Positions 1 to 8,203 are shown, counted from the stretch's first letter. The stretch: 19,413 nt of DNA from JBNJGT01 sp051819765 (GCA_051819765.1 JBNJGT010000032.1:1-19413); one strand, 5' to 3'. The notes: generated by a model from the letters alone, not told the origin. Numbers and translations: made by a program.

Positions 1-129
1 ATGCAGCACATCCGTGACCTCAGGCGCAGGTACAAGCAGACCATCGAGAATCTCAATCGCTATCCCAAATACTATAACATTTACAAAGAACAGACCCTTT
101 TCATTAATCTTTTAAATGGCAGTAGGTGA
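1..129 (+). CDS. C-terminal end of an unidentified protein (5' truncated)
   Basis: An open frame runs from the first base to a TGA at 127-129 and encodes 42 residues rich in Arg, Lys, Tyr and Asn. The window happens to begin with ATG, but the absence of any visible promoter or upstream sequence makes it more likely that this is the tail of a longer gene. The stop lies 9 bases before the ABC transporter ATPase, and the last bases of this frame supply that gene's ribosome binding site, so the two are probably co-transcribed. A regulator preceding a DrrAB-type exporter would be a common arrangement, but 42 residues are too few to recognise a family. Confidence 0.5.
   Translation: MQHIRDLRRRYKQTIENLNRYPKYYNIYKEQTLFINLLNGSR
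124..129 (+). promoter_or_regulatory. Shine-Dalgarno for the ABC transporter ATPase
   Basis: AGGTGA overlaps the TGA stop of the upstream frame and lies 9 bases before the ATG at 139. It matches the archaeal anti-Shine-Dalgarno (GGAGGTGATC). It supports 139 as the start and internal-operon translation. Confidence 0.55.
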
Positions 130-138
130 ATACAGAGT

Positions 139-924
139 ATGGACAGCATCCAGGTAAAGAATCTCACCAAATCCTACAACGGGTTCAAGGCAGTTGACCG
201 CATAAGCTTTACTGTGAAGAAGGGGAGCATCTTTGCCTTCCTTGGTCCAAACGGTGCAGGCAAATCAACCAGCATCAAGATATTCACTTCTCTTCTCAAG
301 CCTGACAAGGGATCGGTACGCATCGAGGGGATCGATGCCATCAATGACCATACCGCTGCACGAAAGAAGTTTGGCATTGTCTTCCAGGATCCAAGCATTG
401 ACGAGGAACTCACTGCCTATGAAAACCTTGTGTTCCACGCCGTCCTTTACGGTGTTTCAAAAGACAAGGAAAAAAAGATACAGGAAGCACTCAAGATAGT
501 CGGTCTCCAGGAAAAGAAGAATCACCTGGTAAAGACCTTCTCCGGAGGCATGAAACGCCGTCTTGAGATCGGCCGCTCCTTTATCCACCGCCCGGAGGTC
601 CTCTTCCTTGACGAGCCGACCACTGGCCTTGACCCCCAGACACGAAACGCCATCTGGGAGCATATCCATAAGCTCAACAAAGAGCACAACATGACCATCT
701 TTCTCACAACCCATTATATGCCCGAAGCTGAACAGGTTGCAGATGAGATCGCAATCATCGATCATGGCAGGATCATCGAGCGGGGCACGTTACAGGAATT
801 GCAGCAACGTATGAAAGTAACCTCCCTCGAGGAAATCTTCCTGAAACTCACCGGGAAAGACCTGCGCGAGGAACATGCTTCAAGCGTTGATCAGATGCGC
901 ATGGGTCGGAGGTTACATCGATGA
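139..924 (+). CDS. ABC-2 type (DrrA-like) exporter, ATP-binding protein
   Basis: This 261-aa protein is the nucleotide-binding subunit that powers an ABC exporter. All the ATPase motifs are present in order: Walker A GPNGAGKST (36-44), Q-loop Gln83 in VFQDP, signature FSGGM (134-138), Walker B VLFLDE (154-159) followed by the D-loop, and the H-loop His192. The C-terminal extension after residue 220, including a SLEEIFLKLTG segment, is typical of the DrrA/NodI drug-exporter group. It would act on the cytoplasmic face of the membrane with the permease encoded immediately downstream, whose start overlaps this stop by 4 bases (ATGA). The substrate cannot be told from sequence; family members export drugs, lipids or polysaccharides. 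Confidence 0.95.
   Translation: MDSIQVKNLTKSYNGFKAVDRISFTVKKGSIFAFLGPNGAGKSTSIKIFTSLLKPDKGSVRIEGIDAINDHTAARKKFGIVFQDPSIDEELTAYENLVFHAVLYGVSKDKEKKIQEALKIVGLQEKKNHLVKTFSGGMKRRLEIGRSFIHRPEVLFLDEPTTGLDPQTRNAIWEHIHKLNKEHNMTIFLTTHYMPEAEQVADEIAIIDHGRIIERGTLQELQQRMKVTSLEEIFLKLTGKDLREEHASSVDQMRMGRRLHR
908..913 (+). promoter_or_regulatory. Shine-Dalgarno for the ABC permease
   Basis: GGAGGT lies 7 bases before the permease ATG at 921, inside the end of the ATPase gene. This strong match supports coupled translation of the exporter pair. Confidence 0.7.
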
Positions 925-1667
925 GCATCCTCTACATCATGTGGTTACGCCAGCTCAAGCGCTTCTGGCGCTCAAAAGCCCGGGTGGTAGGCTCCCTCAG
1001 CCAGCCGTTGTTGTTTCTCTTTGCCCTGGGGATGGGCTTTGGTCCCGTCTTTGAAGCCGCGGGCCGCGGAAACTACCTCCAGTATCTTGCCCCTGGCATA
1101 ATCGCAATGTCGATCCTCTTTACATCATTGTTCAATGGCATTGAGGTAATCTGGGACCGCCAGTTCGGCTTTCTTAAGGAAACCCTGGTGGCGCCCGTCC
1201 CACGCTGGAAGATCATGCTGGGAAAGACATTGGGTGGTACAACCATTGCCGTTATCCAGGGAACCATTGTCCTTGGCCTCTCCATGCTCTTTGGGTTCCG
1301 CCCCCAATCCCTCATCAGTATCCTGCCCGCACTCCTCTTCATGGCATTGATTGCCCTCTTCTTCTCATCTCTGGGCATTGCCATTGCCTCAAAGCTCGAG
1401 GATATGCAGGGTTTCCAGCTCATCATGAACTTTCTGATCATGCCCATCTTCTTCCTGTCAGGTGCGCTCTTTCCTTTGGAAGGGCTAACCGGCATCATCA
1501 GCGCAGTGACAAGAATCGATCCGTTGACCTATGGGGTAGACGGCCTTCGTGGCGTCCTCACCGGTACCAGTCATTTTTCACTGGCCTTGGACGGATTGGT
1601 GATATCGGTGCTGGTGGTCATAGTCCTTTCAGTAGGGACATACCTTTTCTCCCGCATACAGTTATAG
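921..1667 (+). CDS. ABC-2 type (DrrB-like) exporter permease
   Basis: This 248-aa protein has about six hydrophobic helices and is the membrane subunit of the exporter. The hydrophobic segments fall near residues 24-42, 56-75, 105-125, 132-155, 165-185 and 224-243. A conserved ABC-2 membrane-domain segment is visible between helices 2 and 3 (residues about 73-103, around the WDRQFGFLKETLVAPVPR stretch). The length is normal for DrrB-type permeases (about 240-280 aa). The start overlaps the ATPase stop (ATGA) and has its own ribosome binding site. The stop overlaps the stop of the oppositely oriented amino-acid permease by 6 bases. The substrate is unknown. Confidence 0.92.
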   Translation: MSILYIMWLRQLKRFWRSKARVVGSLSQPLLFLFALGMGFGPVFEAAGRGNYLQYLAPGIIAMSILFTSLFNGIEVIWDRQFGFLKETLVAPVPRWKIMLGKTLGGTTIAVIQGTIVLGLSMLFGFRPQSLISILPALLFMALIALFFSSLGIAIASKLEDMQGFQLIMNFLIMPIFFLSGALFPLEGLTGIISAVTRIDPLTYGVDGLRGVLTGTSHFSLALDGLVISVLVVIVLSVGTYLFSRIQL

Positions 1668-2767
1668 GACTATCTGGATCAGTTGGTAGATAATCCCCGA
1701 GGCGAAAATCAGCATAAAGACACCCATGAGGATCGGGTTGTAGGGCACGCTGAAATGGGGGTTACAGTCTCCGCATTCTTTGGATTTCTTGTGCATCAAC
1801 AGGACAAGCAGGTAGATAGCGCCGGTTGCAAGCGCTCCTGACACATCAAGGGCCGAGATGAAGCTCGTGACACCCGAAAGGGCTATTACAAATGGTACTC
1901 CGATAACCAACCCCCATGCTTTGGTGTTGGATAGGTGATGATCCTCCATATACACCTCTTTGAGGGCGTACGCCGTCGTAAGGAACGAGGTTGCCATGGC
2001 AATGATCACAAAGAGATTGCCCAGGACCAGCAGGTGGGGCCCCACAGCCTCACCAAGGCCGATGGTTGCGACCTCAGTGGTCTGCGCACCTGTGACACCC
2101 ACCACCAGAAAGGAGAATAATACATACAGGATGATGGGGATGATTGAACCGATGACGATTGCGCGCTTCATCTTGTGCTTGTTCTCTCCAAGCTCTTCCT
2201 TCATCTCACCGATGGCAAGCACCCCTGAATAGGCAAAGAGCACCACGCCAAAGGGCACCAGCAATTGGTCTGCCTTGAACAAGGTAAGGTGATGGGTATT
2301 GATATCACCAAGCGAGAACCAGAACACTCCAACCACCAGGAGGCCAATAAAAGAGACCAACAGAATCTCCACTCGCTCCAGAAAACCGATGTCAAAGAAT
2401 AGGATCCCTCCCATAAGCACACAAGCGGATCAATCCGAAGAAGGCTTGCCATCGCCGCTCCCTCTCCGATGATATACGCCACAAGACCGCCATAGATGCC
2501 AAGCACCATTGCGGTTTTCATGATCATCTTTCCCTTGTTGCCCAGATATCGGTAGGCAAGGGCAGTCAAGGGATGGTTGCCTTCGGTTCGCTGGAACACC
2601 TCTCCCACATAGAGGTTTATCACAAGAGCGCACAACCCGAGGACCAGTATGATGAACAGGCCTGTCAGAAAGCCAGCTTGAGCGACCGCATACGGTATGG
2701 CAAACATGCCAGCTCCCAAGATACAGCCAACGAGTGTCGCTATCGCCCCGAATTCATGCATGTCCAT
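1662..2767 (-). pseudogene. Amino-acid permease (aromatic/HAAAP-like), frameshifted
   Basis: Two adjacent frames on this strand together encode one amino-acid/proton symporter of the tyrosine/tryptophan permease or Aa_trans type. The N-terminal part (2767 to about 2418) has the typical first helix with LVGCILGAGMFAIPYA and a third helix ending IGEGAAM. The C-terminal part (about 2420 to 1662) carries the remaining helices and a FAYSGVLAIGEMKEEL segment typical of the family. The break lies near 2415-2437 in a GTGTG context: removing one GT would join PLV to LMGGILFF. The joined protein, about 366 aa, is shorter than the usual 390-410 and seems to lack about 10 residues near the break, so a small deletion is also possible. 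The start at 2767 is chosen because a TATA box lies 24 bases upstream; the ATG at 2788 would lie directly on that box. It could be a true pseudogene or a sequence error. Confidence 0.8.
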
Positions 2768-2790
2768 ACCCCTCCCGTCGGAAGCCATGC

Positions 2791-2798
2791 TTTATATA
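2791..2798 (-). promoter_or_regulatory. TATA box for the amino-acid permease
   Basis: TATATAAA on the minus strand ends 24 bases before the ATG at 2767, the spacing expected for an archaeal leaderless transcript. The same AT-rich segment could also contribute to the divergent gene starting at 2842. Confidence 0.65.
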
Positions 2799-2808
2799 CT
2801 TGTCGGAA

Positions 2809-2820
2809 AATAATAAAAAG
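2809..2820 (+). promoter_or_regulatory. Possible TATA box for the Gly/Asn-rich membrane protein
   Basis: AATAATAAAAAG lies about 22 bases before the ATG at 2842. It is a weaker TATA-like element than most in this window. The alternative is the TTTATATA at 2791-2798, which would give a leader of about 20 bases. Confidence 0.4.
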
Positions 2821-2841
2821 AGAAACCACCAAGTATCCCAC

Positions 2842-3897
2842 ATGCGCCGCGTAATGTTGCTTTTGTGTTCAATTCTCTGCTCGACCTTGGTCTTGGCAAC
2901 CGACTTTGGCATCGGATCCACCATGCAACAGATGCTCCAGAGCGCAAGTTTCCGGTTTGCACTGGTCTTCCTTCTTTTTTTCCTGATATTGTATGCGATT
3001 TTCCTGGCGGCTCTCCCCCGCATCCCCATATTCAAGGGCAGCGGAACGCTTCCCTCAAAGCAGGGCAAGGTTGTGGCACTCTCTTTCGCTCTCCTTGGCG
3101 CAATGGGTATTGCCTATTGGGCAGGCTACTCCCACGCAGAATTTGTCTCCCGGGTGTTATCCGTTGCCGGCTGGTATGGTGCAATCGCCCTTGCAGCCCT
3201 TGCAGGCATCCTTGCCTGGAAGAACGCCTCAGGTAACTGGGGTTATCCCTTGCTGGTCATGGGTATCGCTCTTCTCACCTATGGCATGCTCATTGATAGT
3301 GATTGGGCAATAGCATTGGGCACCATCCTGGTGGTGCTCGGCCTCATCGGCCTCATCTTCGGCCTGTTTGGCAGAGCCAGAAACGACGGCAATGGCGGAG
3401 GGAACGGAAACAATGATGGTAACGGTGGCGACGGCAGAGGGAACGGTGGCAATGGTGGCAATGGTGGCAATGGTGGCAATGGTGGCAATGGTGGCAATGG
3501 AGGGGCTCCTCCTGATTTCAGCGGGCCATTAGGCAATCTTCAGACTCTCCTGAACCAGTTTCAGCAGCAATATACAACCTTCAGGACTCAGGGCAACCGT
3601 ATGCTTCAAAAGAATCATCTCCATCTTAACCCACATGGGTCAGGTGGAAATCCGAACCCTCCTGTAGATCACAATGATTGGCAGTACTTGCTAAATCTGC
3701 GGGACACTTGCTACAACACCGCAGCTCAGATAAATCACGTATTCAACACCATGACTGCTGACCAAAATTTTCCGCAAATGACAAACCAAGATTGGAACCA
3801 ATTCCAGCAGCATATCCACACATGGCTGGGCCATCTCAATACAATGAACCAGTATGAGCAAAGTTTTGTAAACCGGTATCACAATGGACAACCCTGA
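2842..3897 (+). CDS. Secreted/multi-TM protein with Gly/Asn repeat linker
   Basis: This 351-aa protein is not recognised as a named family. It starts with an Arg-Arg plus hydrophobic stretch (residues 1-19) that resembles a signal peptide ending LVLA-T. Four further hydrophobic helices follow (about 39-58, 76-95, 110-126 and 135-175, the last possibly two). Residues 182-221 form a Gly/Asn/Asp linker with seven GGN-type repeats, followed by a soluble, Gln/His/Asn-rich, probably helical C-terminal domain of about 125 residues. The segment at 41-54 (LVFLLFFLILYAIF) and the Val/Ala-rich helix after a Lys-Gln-Gly-Lys turn resemble the three paralogous membrane proteins at 11962-13657, so it may be a divergent member of that family. 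The start at 2842 is preferred over 2734, because 2734 would lie inside the divergent permease gene and precede the promoter. The last 14 bases overlap the glycosyltransferase gene, so the two are probably translated together. Confidence 0.8.
   Translation: MRRVMLLLCSILCSTLVLATDFGIGSTMQQMLQSASFRFALVFLLFFLILYAIFLAALPRIPIFKGSGTLPSKQGKVVALSFALLGAMGIAYWAGYSHAEFVSRVLSVAGWYGAIALAALAGILAWKNASGNWGYPLLVMGIALLTYGMLIDSDWAIALGTILVVLGLIGLIFGLFGRARNDGNGGGNGNNDGNGGDGRGNGGNGGNGGNGGNGGNGGNGGAPPDFSGPLGNLQTLLNQFQQQYTTFRTQGNRMLQKNHLHLNPHGSGGNPNPPVDHNDWQYLLNLRDTCYNTAAQINHVFNTMTADQNFPQMTNQDWNQFQQHIHTWLGHLNTMNQYEQSFVNRYHNGQP
3442..3504 (+). repeat. Tandem 9-bp repeat encoding Gly-Gly-Asn units
   Basis: Seven units of aatggtggc lie head to tail. 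Units 2 to 6 are identical, and units 1 and 7 differ by one or two bases. The repeat is in frame and encodes the Gly/Asn linker of the membrane protein. Near-perfect identity at the DNA level suggests recent expansion by slippage, so the copy number may vary between strains. Confidence 0.9.
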
Positions 3898-6800
3898 TTT
3901 GAAAAGATTTATTGAAGAATCACAGATTGCAAAGATTAGAGGGAACTTTCTATCCCTCCTCATGAAAGCACAAAAGAATCTTCAAGGCAATCGAGAAGAC
4001 TTTCTGCGCAAGATCGCCCATGAAATGGAAACAGCAGGGGATCTTTCATTTCCCCAAGAAGGGCGCAAAGAATTTGAAGAAGACAAGAAAAGACAGGGAG
4101 AAGAAATCAAAAAAGAGATTTCAGAACTAGAGGATATTCACAGAGAGATCAACGAACTCTTTGATTACTTCACTGATTATCTCAATAAAGTAGAAGGGTA
4201 TCGTTTTGATGAGACAGAAGGTTTTTTCTGGTACAATGACAAAAATAAACCCCTGAATTATTCCCATGTTGAGGCCATCCTTTCACTCGGTTTTGACACG
4301 GAAAAAATCAAAGAGTTCGACCAACAGATTAGGCAGTTGAGCAAAGTACTTGATGATCAGGAGTCCTACCGCGCAATCAGTCAGCAGACAACCTATTTGC
4401 ACCAGTATCTGTCCATGTTCATAAAGTCCTTGGAAACTATCAAAGGGCAGCATGAGAAACACGCAGAAAGTCTGAAAGACCCGGGTTTTGCGAAAAAGCT
4501 TAATGAGTTCGTCAACCTCATAAGGCAGATTCTTACCGAACTTAAGCAGCATGTGGGTCGATTGGTCAACCAGCTTGAATCACAGCTGAAGACCCACAAC
4601 ACAAACCTTCAGACAACCCATGATTCTCTTGAAGGTACCAAAAACGCAGTGCATACTCATATTAAGGATCAGGATAAGAAACGTATCCTCATGTTGACCC
4701 ACGAATTCGCCACTCGTCATGCCGGGGGAGTGCAGACCGTGGTGCAAAATCTCACAAGGAATCTGATCAAAGACGGGTTTGTGGTTGACGTGATTGAGCG
4801 CTCTATCCAACAGCCCCATACCAATCAGTTTTTCTATTACCTGGATTCCGGGAAACATCCAACCTATCAATTCAGTGACATGAGCAACTTTTTCAATACA
4901 TTTCCCTCCCTCACCCTGGGTCTACTTCACCTTCAATCAATCAACTTCGCCGCAGGAAAGAATGGTTGGCATAATGGAGGGCTGGACGAGCTCAAGCACA
5001 TGTATCCTAGTATCCCTGTACTCTGTACTATCCATTCAATGGTCCGTCATGAAGCCACTCTGTATGATGCTGATTGGCATACTTATTCGATCGAATGCCA
5101 GGATGAGACGATCCGTGAATCAGATCATTTTATCGTGCTGCACGAATTCGGCAGACAAAAACTCCAGGAGTACCACCGGATCCCTGATGAAAAGATAACC
5201 ATCATTCCCAATGGTATAGAGCTTCACTCTAGGTTTATCGAGAAACTGGCTGGAGTAAAAGAACTCACCACGCGCATATTCAACCAGAAAAAGACACTTC
5301 TGTATGTGGGAAGAATCTCGAGGGAAAAAGGTGTTCTTGAAATGGTCGGGGCACTCCCGCTCATCCGGCAAAAGCATGATGCCCATCTTGTTATCGTTGG
5401 GCCCTACCACCCTGAATTTGATGCCTTCCATGATGAGATAAGAAAGGCCATAAACCAGCAGGGGGTAGAACGGCATATAACCTTTGCAGGGAAGATACCT
5501 CCTGAGCAGCAATGCGAGAAAGTCTATGAGGCCTATAAACCTGATATTGCCCTCATGCCCAGCCATCACGAGAGTTTTCCCATGTTTGCACTGGAGGCGA
5601 TATCCCATGGTGTGCCTTTGATTGTCTCGGATGTAGATGGTCCCCGGCACGTATACAGCCCCTTTAGACAAGACACCAGCCCTGATAATGAACGTTCAGC
5701 GACACAACATATCGATAATCCGCCACCGGGAATCACGCGGCCCCTCGCCATTGCCTGCGATCCGAAATCCCCGGAGAGCATTGACCAGGCAGTCGACTGG
5801 ATCATCACCAATCCCGATAAGGTGCATACTATCCTGAAGAATGCCATGCAGGAGATACATGACAAATACACGTGGAAACGGGTGAGCCAGGAGACGGGTA
5901 AGCTGTACAAAGCACTGCTTGAGGGTCGCAGCTATGTGTCGCAGTATTCATCCCACGATATCCTGATTGATCTAAGGCAAGAAAGAGGCAAATCCTTGCA
6001 TGATGCAAAGATTGGGCTCATCGGTCATTTTAGGAATAAGGATGGAAGCATTTCTGATGGTGTGGCACGCTACGATGAGACTATCTTCTCCTATCTGAGA
6101 GGTAGAGCATACAATGTGGAAGGATATGCCTTTGTAGGGGCAGCACGAGATTCCGATGGAGTGGTACATTTTTCCAAGGCTGACAAACTTGGTCAACTCA
6201 TCCTGTCAAGCGACATGCAGGTGGCCTTATTTCATGGTGCCGAGGAGCATCTAAGAACATCCCTCGTTGCGTGCCGTAATAAAGACATTCCGTTCGTACT
6301 TTGCATGCCATACTGGGGCGCCTGGCGGGGTGTCTATGAGTTAGCATCTCAGGTAGATGTGCTGATAACTCCCTTACGTGATTACAGCACCAAGATACAG
6401 GCAAAATCCAGACAGGACGTCATATATATTCCATTCCCTATTGACACCTCCTACTGGAAACGCGTAAAGTCGGATTATGCAAGGCGGTTGGTGCCTGAGT
6501 TTGCAGATTCCTTCATTGTAGGGTACGTCGGGCGGTTAGGGACGAGCAAGAATATTCATCTGATATTAGAGCCATTTAAGGAGTATGTCGTCAATCAAAA
6601 TCTGAACATCCGTTTGCTGATCTGCGGATCAGCAGAGGGTGACCGAGGTCAGCTTCTACGTCGTGAGATTGAACGGCTCGGACTTGCATCATACGTACGC
6701 TTCATCGAACGAGCCTTCTCTTCCGATGAAGTCAGAAACCTCTACAATTCATTCAATGCATTTATTTTTCCTTCATCCTTTGAACCCTATGGGCTGTCAA

Positions 6801-7138
6801 ACCTGGAAGCCATCAGTTGTGAAACCCCTACAGTTGTACCAATTAGTGATTCGTTTGCACATTACGCAGTACCAAGCATGGTGAATCTTCCAGGCTACCC
6901 CTTCGGATTTGGAGCAGGACATCTGTATGATGAGCATGGCAACCTTAAAAGAGATGGTGTTAATCATGAATGGCAAGAATGTTTCAAAATCGTAAGATTG
7001 ATCTATGAAGATGAAGAGAAGGCTCGCTCAGAGATGAAAAACTGGTCTTCGTTTATCAACCAAACCATGTCAGTCCCTGCAGTTGGCAAAGAGATTGAGA
7101 AAGCGCTTGAATTGGCTTATCTAAAGAAGCGGATATAA
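3884..7138 (+). CDS. Coiled-coil protein with two GT4-type glycosyltransferase modules
   Basis: This 1084-aa protein joins three parts. Residues 1-260 are highly charged and helical, probably coiled coil, with heptad-like stretches at about 60-100, 140-195 and 205-255. Residues 265-680 form a GT4 (GT-B fold) glycosyltransferase: donor-loop GGV at 281-283, GR at 476-477 with Lys482, and an EX7E pair at Glu563 and Glu571. Residues 708-1070 form a second GT4-like module: a DGVARYDE stretch at 725-732, Arg884 and Lys889 in YVGRLGTSKN, and an EX7E pair at Glu967 and Glu975. Both modules keep the residues usually needed to bind a nucleotide sugar, so both may be active and might add two sugars in turn. 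No signal peptide or membrane helix is visible, so it is probably cytosolic, perhaps recruited to the membrane by its neighbour. It overlaps the upstream gene by 14 bases and the convergent gene by 18. The sugar donor and acceptor are unknown. Confidence 0.92.
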   Translation: MDNPDLKRFIEESQIAKIRGNFLSLLMKAQKNLQGNREDFLRKIAHEMETAGDLSFPQEGRKEFEEDKKRQGEEIKKEISELEDIHREINELFDYFTDYLNKVEGYRFDETEGFFWYNDKNKPLNYSHVEAILSLGFDTEKIKEFDQQIRQLSKVLDDQESYRAISQQTTYLHQYLSMFIKSLETIKGQHEKHAESLKDPGFAKKLNEFVNLIRQILTELKQHVGRLVNQLESQLKTHNTNLQTTHDSLEGTKNAVHTHIKDQDKKRILMLTHEFATRHAGGVQTVVQNLTRNLIKDGFVVDVIERSIQQPHTNQFFYYLDSGKHPTYQFSDMSNFFNTFPSLTLGLLHLQSINFAAGKNGWHNGGLDELKHMYPSIPVLCTIHSMVRHEATLYDADWHTYSIECQDETIRESDHFIVLHEFGRQKLQEYHRIPDEKITIIPNGIELHSRFIEKLAGVKELTTRIFNQKKTLLYVGRISREKGVLEMVGALPLIRQKHDAHLVIVGPYHPEFDAFHDEIRKAINQQGVERHITFAGKIPPEQQCEKVYEAYKPDIALMPSHHESFPMFALEAISHGVPLIVSDVDGPRHVYSPFRQDTSPDNERSATQHIDNPPPGITRPLAIACDPKSPESIDQAVDWIITNPDKVHTILKNAMQEIHDKYTWKRVSQETGKLYKALLEGRSYVSQYSSHDILIDLRQERGKSLHDAKIGLIGHFRNKDGSISDGVARYDETIFSYLRGRAYNVEGYAFVGAARDSDGVVHFSKADKLGQLILSSDMQVALFHGAEEHLRTSLVACRNKDIPFVLCMPYWGAWRGVYELASQVDVLITPLRDYSTKIQAKSRQDVIYIPFPIDTSYWKRVKSDYARRLVPEFADSFIVGYVGRLGTSKNIHLILEPFKEYVVNQNLNIRLLICGSAEGDRGQLLRREIERLGLASYVRFIERAFSSDEVRNLYNSFNAFIFPSSFEPYGLSNLEAISCETPTVVPISDSFAHYAVPSMVNLPGYPFGFGAGHLYDEHGNLKRDGVNHEWQECFKIVRLIYEDEEKARSEMKNWSSFINQTMSVPAVGKEIEKALELAYLKKRI

Positions 7139-8104
7139 TCTCTTGAAGAGGGTGTGCTCTTCATTGGCAATGATTTGTTTAGGGTCAGGGACTGGTTGGC
7201 CAGTGTTGCATGCAGCATATGCCTTAGTTGCCCATTCATGCAACCTGTCAAAAACTCCCAGAAATTCTCGCAGATTCTGGATTTTCATATCTGCTTCTGC
7301 CTGCTCAATGGCGATGTGCTTTTGATTGACAGTTGCAAGGCATCCCTCGTTCTTGGCATTCTCCTCTTCAAGATACGGGAGCAGTTCTTTTATGTGCTGG
7401 TATGTATCAGGTGACGGGAACGAGAAGCGTAGGTTCTGGTGGATATCATGGTCCAGGATATAAGCAATCTTTTTGAGCTTATCGTTTGAGTCAGCAATAG
7501 TATATAGATCTTCAAAATCCTCTCGGAGATATGCGATATTTATTTTTGCTACCCTCAGGATTGAAGGGTCTGCGGTGATATCATTTATCTGCTCAATTTT
7601 AGTAATGATTTCGCGATAGGACACATTTGTATTAGAAACATGAGCGTATTTAAATTTTTCCAAGTACTGTTCGCAGGAAGCTGCATGAGCAGCGGTTATC
7701 CTGGCATAGTGCTGGGCATTTGGATGAGATTCCCAGTTCAGGATCGCACGTGCCTTAGATGAAATACTAACTTCAAGATCCGATGTCCCTGTCTGCTCAA
7801 CCTGGGAAATTATTTGCATCACATGGCTAAGATCATCACAACAGCTCGTTGCAAGAAAGTGTCCGTTAGCAGAGGTCAGGTAGTCAAAGATATGCATCAT
7901 GGGCTCCCAGGCGTGAGCATAACTGATGGCAAAATCCATGAAGGTATCCTCAGTCTTTTCTCTGGCCTGACCAAGCACAGAGATCATCTCCTCAAGTGAA
8001 TACGTGCGATCTGATTCATAACTTAGTCCCACCATGGTGATTGCACTGAGCCGGTCATACGGGTCTTGCTCCAGTTTCTTGCGGGCTTCCTGTGGAGTTG
8101 CCAT
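7121..8104 (-). CDS. Hypothetical helical protein (327 aa)
   Basis: I do not recognise this protein. It is acidic to neutral and appears mostly alpha-helical throughout, with no signal peptide or membrane helix. Its repeated helix-turn-helix texture (for example the LSAITMVGLSYES and AHAWEPMMHIFDYL segments, and a C-terminal coiled-coil-like stretch near residues 245-300) is compatible with a TPR-like or other helical scaffold, but no motif proves this. A TATA box 23 bases upstream of the ATG at 8104 indicates its own leaderless transcript. The 3' end overlaps the double glycosyltransferase gene by 18 bases. It looks more AT-rich than the peptidase gene that follows, like the neighbouring glycosyltransferase gene. 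Confidence 0.75.
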   Translation of the reverse strand: MATPQEARKKLEQDPYDRLSAITMVGLSYESDRTYSLEEMISVLGQAREKTEDTFMDFAISYAHAWEPMMHIFDYLTSANGHFLATSCCDDLSHVMQIISQVEQTGTSDLEVSISSKARAILNWESHPNAQHYARITAAHAASCEQYLEKFKYAHVSNTNVSYREIITKIEQINDITADPSILRVAKINIAYLREDFEDLYTIADSNDKLKKIAYILDHDIHQNLRFSFPSPDTYQHIKELLPYLEEENAKNEGCLATVNQKHIAIEQAEADMKIQNLREFLGVFDRLHEWATKAYAACNTGQPVPDPKQIIANEEHTLFKRLYPLL

Positions 8105-8126
8105 GGTGTGGATTAATCACCACTGG

Positions 8127-8136
8127 TTTATAAAAT
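8127..8136 (-). promoter_or_regulatory. TATA box for the 327-aa helical protein
   Basis: The minus strand reads AATTTTATAAACC here, 23 bases before the ATG at 8104. This matches an archaeal core promoter with a leaderless start. Confidence 0.65.
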
Positions 8137-8172
8137 TTTCTTACTTTAAAGTGACACCCTCCCTGCAACACA

Positions 8173-8180
8173 TTTTATAA
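8173..8180 (+). promoter_or_regulatory. TATA box for pepF
   Basis: TTTTATAA ends 23 bases before the ATG at 8204. Together with the divergent TATA box at 8127 it makes the 99-base gap at 8105-8203 a two-way promoter region. Confidence 0.7.
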
Positions 8181-8203
8181 ACACCCGGTTTTTTCACAAT
8201 CCC

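Noticed and set aside
2401..2440. Programmed ribosomal frameshift in the permease
   Set aside because: No slippery heptamer or downstream structure is evident, and the product appears to lack residues at the junction. A mutation or error is simpler.
2734..2841. N-terminal extension of the Gly/Asn-rich membrane protein
   Set aside because: It would start inside the divergent permease gene, precede both candidate promoters, and place a basic polar stretch before an otherwise good signal peptide.
3279..3536. Pro/Leu-rich minus-strand ORF over the GGN repeat
   Set aside because: It is an antisense shadow of the 9-bp repeat within a well-supported gene.
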